Of a stretch of 64,000 nt of DNA, positions 15,707 to 25,924 are shown piece by piece. Each line of letters begins with the position of its first letter. Within the stretch, counting starts at the first letter, position 1. The translations under genes were made by a program, and so were the position numbers. The notes under the pieces are model-generated. The model had not been told where the DNA came from and ran no database searches. It worked only from the letters and a program-made list of their open reading frames with translations. Source of the stretch: Cherax quadricarinatus (lineage: Eukaryota > Arthropoda > Malacostraca > Decapoda > Parastacidae); the NCBI RefSeq assembly GCF_038502225.1, contig NC_091298.1:32537295-32601294 (forward strand), in the 5' to 3' direction.

Positions 15707-18590
15707 GTATGGGTTAAAAACAGCAGTTATTACCGGGATACCTCAGGGATATGTTTAAAAGACAATATTCAAAATAAAGTTGCTAGTAATGGCAAATCAA
15801 TTGATCAACAAACAAAGAGAGATAGTAGAGAGCAACGAGTGACTAGCTCCCTTAAGGTTTACTATACAAATAGTAGTAGTCTAAGAAATAAGATAGTTGA
15901 GCTAAGATTACTTGCAAGTGTAGGTAATACAGATATTATTGGTATAACAGAGACCTGGTTCAACCTGAAAGATAGAGAAATGGCTTCTGAATGCAATATA
16001 CAGGGTTATAAACTATTCCACACTGATAGGGTCAACAGGAAGGGTGGTGAAGTGGCGATGTATGCCAGAGAAAATTTAAATTGTTGTCTTAGACATGATA
16101 TAAGATTTGAAACATTGAACATTGAATCTGTGTGGCAACAGTTTCTCGAGGGACGTGACAAATTAATTTTGGGTGTGATTTATAGGCCCCCAAACCTTGA
16201 TAGGGAGTGCAGTAAGCTGTTATGGGACGAAATTCATAAGGCATCTAGATATGAAAATGTTGTGATAATGGGAGATTTTAACTTTAGACAAATTGATTGG
16301 AAGAGTATGACAGGAAATCTTGAGTCTAATGACTTTCTTGATACGGTTCAGAATTGCTTTTTGGAACAGGTTGTGACAGAACCAACTAGAGGAAACAATT
16401 TGCTTGACTTGGTTCTTGCCAACAAAGATTCACTAATTAATAATCTTGAGGTTAATGATAAGCTTGGGGAAAGTGATCACAGATCACTTAGTTTCAATAT
16501 ATCATGGAATTTCCCAGATAACTGCAATCAAATCTCTCCCAGATTTTCGCTTGACCGACTTCATGCGACTGAAAAATTACCTGGGTGGGCTAAATTGGGA
16601 TGTCCTGACTATGGGTCAGGTAGGTGATCTTGGTTGCCAATATAACGTTTTTCAGACCATAGTTCTAGCTGCCCAGACAACTTTTGTTCCGAGTAGGGAA
16701 ATTAGATCTAACAAAAATGATCCCAAATGGATGAACAATATATTAAAATATTTCATTGGTCAAAAGAGAGGCATATATAGGCGTATCAAAAGAGGGGATG
16801 GGCAGTTAAAAAAATCAATATATTTAATTAAAGAGAGAAGTAAAGAAAGGAATAAGAAAAGCAGAAAGGAATTATGAGGCTAAGGCCGCAAGGGATTCGA
16901 AGACTAACCCAAAAGGGTTCTTTCAGGTATGCAGAAGTAAGATTAGGGACAAGATTGGCCCACTTAAGAGTAACTCTGGTCAGATCACTGACAGTGATAA
17001 GGATATATGTGAAATTCTCAATTCCTACTTCCTCTCAGTTTTCACCCAGGAAAATACTAGCGATATTCCTGAAATAATAGATTATGTAGAACAGGATAAT
17101 AAACTACGTACGATTGCAGTAACTAGTGACATGGTCGTCAGACAAATAGAGAAACTAAAACCTAACAAATCCCCAGGCCCTGATGAACTGTTTGCAAGGG
17201 TGTTAAAGGAATGCAAAGAGGAACTTAGCATACCTTTGGATAATCTTTTTAACATATCACTACAAACTGGCATAGTGCCTGATAAGTGGAAAATGGCAAA
17301 AGTAATACCTATTTACAGGGCAGGTGACAGATCCTTGGCTTCGAACTATAGACCAGTAAGCCTTACCTCCATAGTGGGAAAATTTATGGAATCAATAATT
17401 GCCGAAGCAATTCGTAGCCATCTTGACAGGCACAGATTAATTAATGAATCTCAACACGGTTTTACACAGGGACGCTCCTGTCTTGTGAATTTACTAACTT
17501 TTTTCACTAAGGTGTTTGAGGAGGTAGATCATTGTAATGAATATGATATTGTGTATATGGCTTCAGTAAGGCTTTCGATAGAGTTTCACACCAGAGGCGA
17601 TTGAGGAAAATTAAGGCACACGGAATAGGAGAATTTTTTTCCTGGGTAGAGGCATGGCTGACAAATAGACAGCAGAGAGTTTGCATAAATGGGGAGAAAT
17701 CAGAATGGGGGCACGTCACAAGCGGTGTTCCTCAGGGGTCAGTGTTGGGCCCGTTGTCGTTCACAATTTACATAAGCGACATAGATGGGGGAATAAATAG
17801 CGACATAAGCAAATTTGCTAATGACACCAAAACAGGCCATCCAAATCATTCTAATGAGGACACTAGAGCACTCCAGGATGATTTGAAAAGACTGACGCAA
17901 TGGTCGGAGAAGTGGCAGATGCAGTTTAATATTGACAAATGCAAAGTTCTAAATGTTGGACAGGACAATAACCATGCCACATATAAACTAAATAATGTAG
18001 ATCTTAATACTACTGATTGTGAAAAGGATTTAGGAATTCTGGTTAGCAGTAATCTAAAACCAAGACAACAGTGCATTAGTGTTCGCATTAAAGCTAACAG
18101 AATTTTTGGCTTCATATCTAGAAGTATAAATAATAGAAGTCCTCAGGTTGTTCTTCAACTCTATATATCCTTGGTTAGTCCTCATTTAGACCATGCTGCC
18201 CAGTTCTGGTCACCGTATTACAGAATGGATATAAATGCTCTGGAAAACGTACAGAGGAGGATGACAAAGATCCCATGTATCAGAAATCTTCCCTATGAGG
18301 ATAGACTGAGGGCCCTGAATCTGCACTCTCTCGAAAGACATAGAATTAAGGGGGATATGATAGAGGTGTATAAATGGAAAACAGGAATAAATAAAGGGGA
18401 TGTAAATTTTCAGCCAAGACAGGACTCGCAACAATGGTTTCAAGTTGGAAAAATTCAGATTCAGGAAGGATATAGGAAAGCACTGGTTTGTTAATAGAGT
18501 TGTGGATGAGTGGAACAAACTCCCTAGTACAGTTATTGAGGCTAAAACGTTGTGTAGTTTTAAAAATAGGTTAGATAAATACATGAGTGT
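15707..18590 (+). pseudogene. LINE ORF2: endonuclease-RT (broken)
   Basis: Compared with copy 1, about 35 bases are missing right after the ORF2 start, which brings in an early stop. The endonuclease is otherwise well kept at 15839-16540 (GITETWFN, VIYRPPN, IMGDFNFRQIDW, ESDHRSLSF). A frame change near 16535 separates it from the linker, where the next piece runs at 16446-16877. The RT starts at about 17131 (KPNKSPGPDEL), with YRPVSLTSIVGKFMES and QHGFTQGRSC. One base is missing in motif A near 17560 (copy 1 reads MDFSKAFD), and motif C reads FAND (17814-17826) instead of FADD. Motif B SGVPQGSVLGP is intact. The C-terminal domain runs to about 18580. Confidence 0.85.
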
Positions 18591-18807
18591 GTGTTGGTGG
18601 GTGTGAGTTGGACCTGACTAGCTTATGCTGCTGGGTCTGGTGCCGTGCTCCATCGTTGAGTGGAGGTGACCAGATTGGGTGGGTCATTGGGCTAATCCGG
18701 GGGGAGGGTCATTGGTCTAATCCGGGGGGGGGTAGTTCATGGACCTGCTCCGCATGGGTCAGTAGGCCTGTTGCAATGTTCCTTCTTTCTTATGTTCTAA
18801 TGTTCTT

Positions 18808-18979
18808 AAACCGGCAGGCAGGACTTGCGTCCTGGAGATGGGAAGTACAGTGTCTGGTTTCTGAAGGAAGGGTGTTAATGTTGCAGTTTTATAACTGTAG
18901 TGTATGCACGCCTCTGGCAAGATAGTGATGGAGTGAATGATGAAAGTTTTTCTTTTTCGGGCCACCCTACCTTGGTGGG

Positions 18980-18982
<3 letters not shown>
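18808..18982 (+). mobile_element. RTE-type LINE copy B, 3' UTR remainder
   Basis: Continues the element cut at 14796. It matches 47085-47262 (CCGGCAGG..GGACTTG, GTGTTAATGTTGCAG, GGCCACCCT.CCTTGGTGGG) with scattered differences and ends at (TA)n. Confidence 0.85.

Positions 18983-19071
<89 letters not shown>
18983..19071. repeat. (TA)n-(GA)n compound microsatellite
   Basis: About 31 TA units (18983-19044) followed by about 13 GA units (19045-19071). It marks the 3' end of the RTE-type LINE. Confidence 0.95.
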
Positions 19072-19352
19072 GTGGCAGTCAGCAGGATTCGAACTCATGA
19101 CAGGGTCGTCTGGCATGGTTCCCCAAATAACGCTCTACACCTCTCAGCCACATATGCCTCAAATGCTTGGCAGCCTTGTTTACAAGCCATGTTTTTTCCC
19201 AGTCCACGCACATCAGTGAGCCTCAGACAAGGTTTCAAGCTTGTAAACAAGGCTGCCCAGCTTTTTAGACATTTGTCGTCGAGTGGTGTAGATCGTTACT
19301 TGGGGAACCTTGTTAGATGCCCCTGACGTAGGTTCGAATATTGCTGACTAAG
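19072..19352. mobile_element. Head-to-head pair of tRNA-derived SINEs (inverted repeat)
   Basis: Arm 1 (19072-19190) read on the minus strand contains A-box TGGCTGAGAGGT and B-box GAGTTCGAATCC, with TTGGGGAACCATG between them, as in a tRNA-Ser/Leu-like head with a long variable arm. Arm 2 (19235-19352) is the same family on the plus strand (GTCGAGTGGTGTAGA, TTGGGGAACCTTG, GTTCGAATATTG). A 19-bp stretch, GCTTGTAAACAAGGCTGCC, is perfect between the arms (19239-19257, complement at 19169-19187). The arms are separated by about 45 bases. Confidence 0.7.
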
Positions 19353-19639
19353 ATCCTTCTCTGTATATACCCGCCTGTTTCTGTGTCGTGCTTTGATAAA
19401 AAAAATGAAGGTTCGAATCGCGCTGTGGACTGAGAGACAATATATTAAATACTTTCTAGTGAAATGCGATTTTAATAGCGCTCGACTACAGAGCAAACTA
19501 GTTTCAGAGTAGAATTTCATCCTCGCTATGTTTTCGCCATCTTCAACAATTTATTAACAACAAAAGGGTATATGAAATAGTATGAAGTTACTTCAGGATG
19601 TTTACATCATACCTACTTTCATTATACAGTGTCTCCTCT

Positions 19640-20150
19640 GATAAAATCTTACATCTTATAAATTCTTGTTTGATTCACTTATACTTCTAACAAATTTCTT
19701 AATCAAAAAGAGTTCTACATCAAGCTTCTGTTTTTTTAGAGCTCTACATCAGATCAAATTCTCCATTTGCTTGACTTCTACATTTGATTGACTTTTATAT
19801 ATTACAAACTTATTCATATCATTGATTTAAACTTCATCTGAAAGACTTTTGAATCTGATTGGTTTTAACGTTTAATGGACTTCTACGTCTCGGGTTTTTT
19901 TTTAAAACTAGTTGACTTTAACTTCTGATAAAATTCTTCAACTGGTAGACTTCAGTATCTTATAGACTTCAGCGTCTGATCAATTACTGCATGTTACAGA
20001 CTAATACTTAGATTTTATAGCAGATAATCTTAATTTGATAGACTTCATTATCTGGTATTCTTCTCCCCATGACAGACTTCTATCTGTGACAGACTTCTAC
20101 ATCTAATACTCTACATCTGATATTCTTCTACATTTAATATGTTAGTTTGA
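19640..20150. repeat. Decayed short tandem repeat, about 18-22 bp period
   Basis: Words of the type GACTTCTACATCTGAT recur along the stretch with substitutions (near 19710, 19740, 19775, 19855, 19880, 19940, 19965, 20045, 20080, 20100). Period and sequence have drifted, so it appears to be an old minisatellite. Confidence 0.55.
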
Positions 20151-21715
20151 TGTCTGTGACCAAGCCATTTTCATCTATTTCCAACAAAAGCTTCTCTATT
20201 AGGTTGTACTCATTCTTCAATCTTCTTTTTCCATTCGATAAAAATCATTACTAAGCACATTTTCCAGTTTACTTGGTGTTAGTTATTACTTAATTGTTTC
20301 AGAAGTCTGTGAAGGTCGACTTGCAGCTTCATGCAGTCTTCTTACATTCTCGTCCAGAAAAACATATTTCCAATGTTTGTGAACAGTGACGTGCAGGAAT
20401 CTATATCTGCTGCCTTATATGTATGATAGGAAGTGTGCAGCAAGTCAATGAGCTAACACTAGTTACATTATCTTCATCCTAGTTACTCTTATTTTTCTGT
20501 CTCATATTTTCATTAACCCACATGAGGACTTGAATCTTAACACAGTGTTCATTGCTGACTACTTTGTTATTCATGCAGCCTGGAATAGGAATTCAGCGTG
20601 TTCTGTAACTCTTTAATCGATCTCCCACAACATGTTGCATGCATCAGATAGATCTGTCATGCGGGACGTAACATTTTTAATCCACGTCCGACAATTTCAC
20701 CTCTGCTAAACATCAGAACCTAAATACACAGTCACTATTTGCTAATAAGAGACGCTTTACGTCATCTTTCTTCCTGATTTATTTAGGGATAATGTTAGAC
20801 CCTGCCTTGTTGGCTCCTCGTTTCCCCTCACTCTTCTGGGTCTCTTCAAATGTTGCGTCAGATAAAATCACGTAGATGAGATTATGAACTGTCGCCTGAG
20901 TTTTTCTTGGGGCTGTGTGGGGACAGACCAAGGTCTCGCAAATTTTCTACCCATTATTTAAATTGCCTGAAATCTGAAAATTTTCTCTGGTTTTGAATTA
21001 TTATAGATATATTCTGATAACTATCCTTGCCCATTATTATTGGCATTCTCCAGTCTGTACATTCTGTTATTTTGTAACAGGTAGAATATGACTGCTACAA
21101 ATACTTACTGCCTGCAAGTCTTCTCGGTTTGAAATTACCACCCCTAGTCTTTCCTTTCGCTTCCTCGCTTTATTTTCTTGGAAAGAAAATGTTTGTCACC
21201 TAAAATCAACTTGGAATATTTGGTTATATTTAATATATCCCAACAACATTCTTGTCAACTAGTTGACTTACTTGATGCTGCGGTAAAGGGGCAAGCAGGG
21301 AGGGAGAGGAAGAGATCAAAGAAGTGAAAGGCGGTGAAGGAGATAATAGATGAGGGACAGAGGGAGGAAGCATGATGGTAGGGAAGGGAATTAGGAATGT
21401 AGTTGAATTGTACAGATGGAGACGTGGAATAGGGTACGGAAGAAGCTGGGCATGGGGTATGTCGCATAATGCAAAGAGTATGAGAAAATAAAATTTCCAG
21501 CGAAAGAATCTAAGACATTTTGATAGCATTTTTTACCAAAATGTAATTCACAAGAGACAACTAACACCCGTGAAGTATGAGTGGTGTGCGTGTAAGGTTA
21601 CTTGTGCGCGTGAGTTGTGGTGGGTTCCAGAATTGAACGTGGAATATTTTGGCTGCGAGTCGAACGCTCTGAGCGCCATTTTGTGAGTCACTTTAGAACT
21701 TAACATGGAGAACAG
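20151..21715. other. No recognisable feature
   Basis: No gene or clear repeat. The open frames on the minus strand at 21230-21529 are Pro/Ser-rich antisense reads of a purine-rich stretch and have no domain. Confidence 0.6.
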
Positions 21716-21750
21716 AAGATTGAGACACATATGCAACATATGGGAATCTT

Positions 21751-21794
21751 TATTAAGGAACGTCTCGCCACACAGTGGCTACATCAGTCCAATA
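21751..21794 (-). ncRNA. Hammerhead-ribozyme-like motif, degenerate
   Basis: Minus strand. The core CUGAUG is followed by U instead of A9. Then comes stem II GCCAC/GUGGC with a UGU loop, then GAG in place of the conserved GAA, then a self-complementary ACGU as minimal stem III, then U, and CC..AAUA that can pair with UAUUGG upstream as stem I. The order is that of a type I hammerhead. Two conserved positions are changed, so this copy is probably inactive. Confidence 0.55.
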
Positions 21795-22058
21795 CAAAGC
21801 TGAAAGGGTAAGGAGAAGAGGAGCTGGAACTAACCAGTCCCTCAGCCTGGAATCGATGCGTTCAGTCCATCACTCTTGTGGAAAGTACATATGATCGGAG
21901 AAGTGGCTTATGTACTGTAGTCAGGTGAGTCAAAGCGGGAGGCGGGATCACATTGGAACCATCCACTAGTGAAAATAGGTCTTTGTCCAAATGTTGGACA
22001 AGAATTGAAGAATTCCTTGTATCAAGATCCAATGATGTTCGCAGTGTCTGAGAGGTAT

Positions 22059-22162
22059 GATAAATGGTTTTGAAAACCGACAAGTTGAAGATTGAGACAC
22101 GCAACATATGTGAATCATAAGTGTCTCAATCTTCAACTTGTCGGGTTTCAAAACCATTTATC
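22059..22162. repeat. 42-bp inverted repeat (hairpin)
   Basis: Arms 22059-22100 and 22121-22162 match at 41 of 42 positions, with a 20-base spacer. The outer ends read GATAAATGGTTTT and the inner ends GATTGAGACAC. It belongs to the pLTR-like repeat above. Confidence 0.9.
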
Positions 22163-22330
22163 ACATGGAGAAGAGAGACGATAGTGAGTTAAGGAAATAG
22201 GAAAAGAGTAAAGAAATGAAAGATAAAGATATAAGGAAAGATAGAGGTTGTAGTAGCAGTGGAGGTGTCGATGATGACAATATTTGATGCTTGTTGTTGT
22301 TGATATGCTTCTTGTTATGGAGGTCTACCT

Positions 22331-24590
22331 ACCTGGAGTCTACCTGGAGGGTATACCAGGGATCAACGCCCCCGCAGCCCAGTTCACAACCAGGCCTCCC
22401 GGTGGATCAAGGCCTGATCAACTAGGCTGTTACTGCTGGCCGCACGTAGTCCAACGTACGAACAACAGGCCGGGTGATCCAGCACTGACTTTAGGTATCT
22501 GTCCAGCTCCCTCTTGAAGACAACCAGGGGTCTATTGGTAATTCCACTTAAGGCTGGTGGGAGGCTGTTGAACAGTCTTGGGCCCTGGACACTTGTTGTG
22601 TTTTCTCTTAGTGTACTCATGGCGCCCCTACTTTTCACTGGGTGAATGTTGCATCGCCTGCCAAGTCTTTTGCTTTCGTAGGGAGTGATTTGTGCGTGCA
22701 GTCTCTCCAGGATCTTCCAGGTGTAGATTATGATATGTCTCTCTCGCCTGCGCTCCAGTAAGTGAAAGTCAAGTGCTTCCAAGCGTTCCCAGTAGTTAAA
22801 GTGTTTGATGGAACTAATACGTGCAGTAAAGGTTCTCTGTACATTCCCTAGATCTGCGATTTCACCTGCCTAGAATGGAGATATTAATGTACAGCAGTAT
22901 TCCAGCCTAGAGAGAACAAGTGACTTAAAAAGGATCAGCACTGGCTTGGTATCTCTTGTCTTGAATGTTCTCATTACCCATCCTATCATTTTACTTGCAG
23001 ATGTGACAGTGGCACTGTTGTGATCCTTGAAGGTGAGATCTTCAGACATTACCACTCCCAGGTTCTTCACATTACTTTTCCGCTCTATTGTGTGATTGGA
23101 GTTTGTAGTATACTCAGTCCTAGTTATTATTTCCTCCAGTTTTCCGTAACGGAGTAGTTGGAATTTGTCTTCATTGAACATCATATTGTTCTCTGTTGCC
23201 CATTGGAAAACTTGGTTTATATCTTCATGGAGATTTGCCGTGTCCTCAGTGGATGACACTCTTAAGCAGATCCTAGAACTGTCTACAAAGGATGATTTGG
23301 TGTTATGGTTTACATATCTGTCTATGTCTGATATGAGGATGAGGAACAAGATAGGGGCAAGTACTGTGCCTTTCCGAACAGAGCTCTTCAATATGGCAGC
23401 TTCCGATTTGATTCTGTTTACCACTACTCTTTGTGTTCAACTGGTTAGAAAGCTGAAGATTCATCTGCCCACTTTGCCAGTTATCCCTTCAGCACGCATT
23501 TTGTGCGCTATTACTCCATGATCGCACTTGTCGAAGGCTTTTGGAAAATCTTTGTATACTACATCTACATTTTGTTTGTTGTTCAGTGCATCCAAGACAT
23601 ATCATTGTGATCCAGTAGTTGCGAGAGGCAGGAACGACCTACTCTGAACCCATGTTGCCCTGGATTGTGCAGTGGTTGGGAATCCAAGTGGTTTGCAATC
23701 CTGCTTCTTAGAACTCTTTCAAAGATTTTTATGATGTGGGACGTTAGAGCTATTGGTCTATAGTTCTTAGCTATTGCTTTGCTCCAGCTTTATGAAGTGG
23801 TGCTATATCCGTTATTTTTAGTGACTGTGGAATCTCACCCGTGCCTATGCTCCTTCTCCATAGTATACTTAGAGCCCAAGAGAGGGGGTTTCTTGCTGTT
23901 CTTAATGAACAGAGTTCCACGAGTCTGGGTCTGTGGCTGAGTGCATGGGCATGTTTTGAAAGTCTAGTTGAGTTAGGGTTATGTCAGAAATTTGACATAC
24001 ATTGACAGTATTTTGAGGTGCATTCATGAAAAAATTATTGGATTGTCTATAGACTGATTAGTGGTTGGCTAAACACAGTCATACTGAGATTTCAATATCT
24101 CACTCATTTCTATGTAAGATCCATCTGTGTAAGATTCATCTTGTCTGAGCAGGGGCCCTATACTAGATGCTGTCTTTGCCTTGTTTTTGGCATATGAATA
24201 GAAGTATTTCGAATTTCTTTCACTTTCGCTAATCGCTTTTAGATGGATCCTGCATGAGTCCTTTAACTAAGCTCAATATTTTCCATTTTCCTGGACAGCA
24301 CTTCCTTCCGTGTTTCAGATAATCTAGCATTCTTCAGGAGCTCAGTGACTCTTCGCCTTCTCCTGTAGAGGAAGCTTCTCTCTCCAGTTTACTTTTTTTT
24401 TCTTAGGGAAAAATACCTTGAATATACTTCAGGTGCCAGGAAGTTGATCTGTTCAAGGAACTGAATAGGGTTCATGCAATTTAAGATATTTTCCAAACAT
24501 GTTTCATTTAGGTCGTGGTATACCTGGTCCCAGTTGATGTTCTTGTTGTTGAAGTTGAATTTGGTGAAGGCTCCCTCATAGCTGTATGCA
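22331..24590 (-). pseudogene. CR1/Jockey-group LINE, third family (broken)
   Basis: Minus-strand LINE remnant without endonuclease. Upstream pieces (about 24250-24590) resemble the endonuclease-RT linker. The RT is fragmented: FERVLRSRIANHL and GQHGFR near 23640-23730; KSSVRKGTVLAPILFLILISD at about 23310-23375 (motif B with SVRKG replacing the usual GVPQG); and FVDSSRI at about 23280, where the second Asp of the DD pair is lost. The 22870-23424 and 22384-22782 frames carry the thumb and C-terminal region (NVKNLGVVMSEDLTF, RRLGRRC, GPRLFNSLPPAL, FKRELDRYL). The 3' end at 22331-22400 contains ATCAACGCCCCCGCAGCCC, a block also found at 63441-63489. Confidence 0.75.
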
Positions 24591-24631
24591 TTTTACTGAT
24601 CAGGGCTCCAGTGCATGCCAGTCTGGACTTC

Positions 24632-25345
24632 GATTAGATTGTGGTGGTGGTGGTAGTGGTGGCTGTGGTGGTAGTGGTGTTAGTGGTAGTTGTAGAGGTG
24701 GTGATAGTGGTGGTGGTAGTAGTGGTGATGGTGGTGGTGGTGGTAGCAGTGGAAATGTTGGTGGTGGTGGCTTTGGTGGTGGTTGTGGTATTAGTGGTGG
24801 TGATAGTGGTGGTGATGGTGGTAGTGGTAGGGGCGGTGGTGGCGATGGTGGTGGCGATGGTGGTGATGGTAGAGGTGGTGGTGGTGGTGGTAGTGGTGGT
24901 AGTAATGGTGGTGGTAGTGGTGGTGGTGGCAGTGGTGGTGGAATTGGTGGTGGTAGTGGTGGTGGTGGCAGTGGTGGTGGTAGTGGCGGTGGTGGCAGTG
25001 GTGGTGGTAGTGGTGGTGGTAGTGGTGGGGGTAGTAACGGTGGTGGTGGTGGTAGTGGTGGTGGTAGTGGTGATGGTGGTGGTGGTGGTAGTAGGGGTGG
25101 TGGTGGGGTGATTGGGTTGGTAGTTGTAGTGGTGCTGGTGGTAATGGTGGCAGTGTTAACAATATTTAATGTAATGGAGGTGACTGTGGTTCTTTTGGTG
25201 GTGAGTGTGGTAGCAATGGTGGTGGTAGCGTTAACAATACTGGATGGTGTGTAGGTGATTGTGGTTGTGGTGGTGGTGGTGATAATAGTGGTGTGGGTGG
25301 TGGTGATAATAGTGGTGTGGGTGGTAGTGGTGGTGATGGTAGTGA
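24632..25345. repeat. Imperfect (GGT)n-rich block
   Basis: About 700 bases of GGT units mixed with AGT, GAT and GGC. It is open in several frames only because of its composition (Gly/Ser on plus, Pro or His on minus). It abuts the 5' truncation point of the LINE at 24590. Confidence 0.9.
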
Positions 25346-25388
25346 TGTGGTGGGTGTTAATTTTACGCAAGTGATAGTGATAGTTTTA

Positions 25389-25770
25389 GGCAAGAGGTGG
25401 TCTTAGGCATGTGATGGTGAGGTGGTCTTAGGCATGTGATGGTGAGGTGGTCTTAGGCATGTGATGGTGAGGTGGTCTTAGGCATGTGATGGTGAGGTGG
25501 TCTTAGGCATGTGATGGTGAGGTGGTATTAGACATGTGATGGTGAAGTGGTATTAGACATGTGATGGTGAAGTGGTCTTAGACATGTGATCGTGAGGTGG
25601 TCTTAGGCATGTGAAGGTGAGGTGGTCTTAGACATGTGATGGTGAGGTGGTCTTAGACATGTGATGGTGAGGTGGTCTTAGACATGTGATGGTGAGGTGG
25701 TCTTAGACATGTGATGGTGAGGTGGTCTTAGACATGTGATGGTGAGGTGGTCTTAGACATGTGATGGTGT
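25389..25770. repeat. 25-bp minisatellite, about 15 copies
   Basis: The unit contains CATGTGATGGTGAGGTGGT and a variable G or A in TTAG(G/A)CATG. Early copies carry TTAGGCATG and late copies TTAGACATG, with two TATTAGACATG variants between. Units are nearly identical, indicating recent expansion. Confidence 0.95.
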
Positions 25771-25835
25771 AAAGGAACAAGGGAAGATAACGTAAGAATG
25801 TACGTGTGACTATAGTCCCATTGTTAGGGTCTTAC

Positions 25836-25856
25836 GCTCTCTCTCTCTCTCCCTCC

Positions 25857-25922
<66 letters not shown>
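25836..25922. repeat. (CT)n-(GA)n palindromic microsatellite
   Basis: A CT-rich run (25836-25890) turns directly into GA units (25891-25922) at TCTCTTGAGAGA, so the two halves can pair as a perfect hairpin. Confidence 0.9.

Positions 25923-25924
<2 letters not shown>

Larger units (their letters stand above)
14797..18807 (+). mobile_element. CR1/L2-type LINE, copy 2, nested in RTE-type copy B
   Basis: Same family as the copy at 25-4110, on the opposite strand. The left junction lies at about 14795-14801, where RTE 3' UTR (TTTAGGGAAA) switches to the GGTCAGTGGTCACCTG start shared with copy 1. The right junction lies at about 18808, where ATGTTCTAATGTTCTT switches back to RTE sequence (AAACCGGCAGGC). 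The uninterrupted RTE copy at 47080-47095 reads GGGAAACCGGCAGG, giving an empty-site reference. At most AAA could be duplicated at the target. The element is about 4.0 kb with both ORFs, and both are broken. Confidence 0.88.
21716..22165 (-). mobile_element. Penelope-like terminal repeat (pLTR-like) fragment
   Basis: The block starting GAAGATTGAGACAC, GCAACATATG and GAATC (21717-21747) is repeated at 22087-22115, so two direct copies of one repeat start lie about 370 bp apart. The first is followed by a hammerhead-like core (21751-21794). The second runs into a 42-bp inverted repeat. Hammerhead motifs inside terminal repeats are known from Penelope-like elements and related retrozymes, hence the call. 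No Penelope RT or GIY-YIG ORF is present. Confidence 0.55.

Noticed and set aside
21230..21529. Possible secreted peptide gene on the minus strand
   Set aside because: The frame is the antisense of a purine-rich tract and lacks a recognisable domain. Overlapping frames look equally plausible.
24586..25370. Gly-rich (plus) and Pro- or His-rich (minus) long open frames
   Set aside because: All come from the GGT-rich simple repeat. Several frames are open on both strands because of composition alone.
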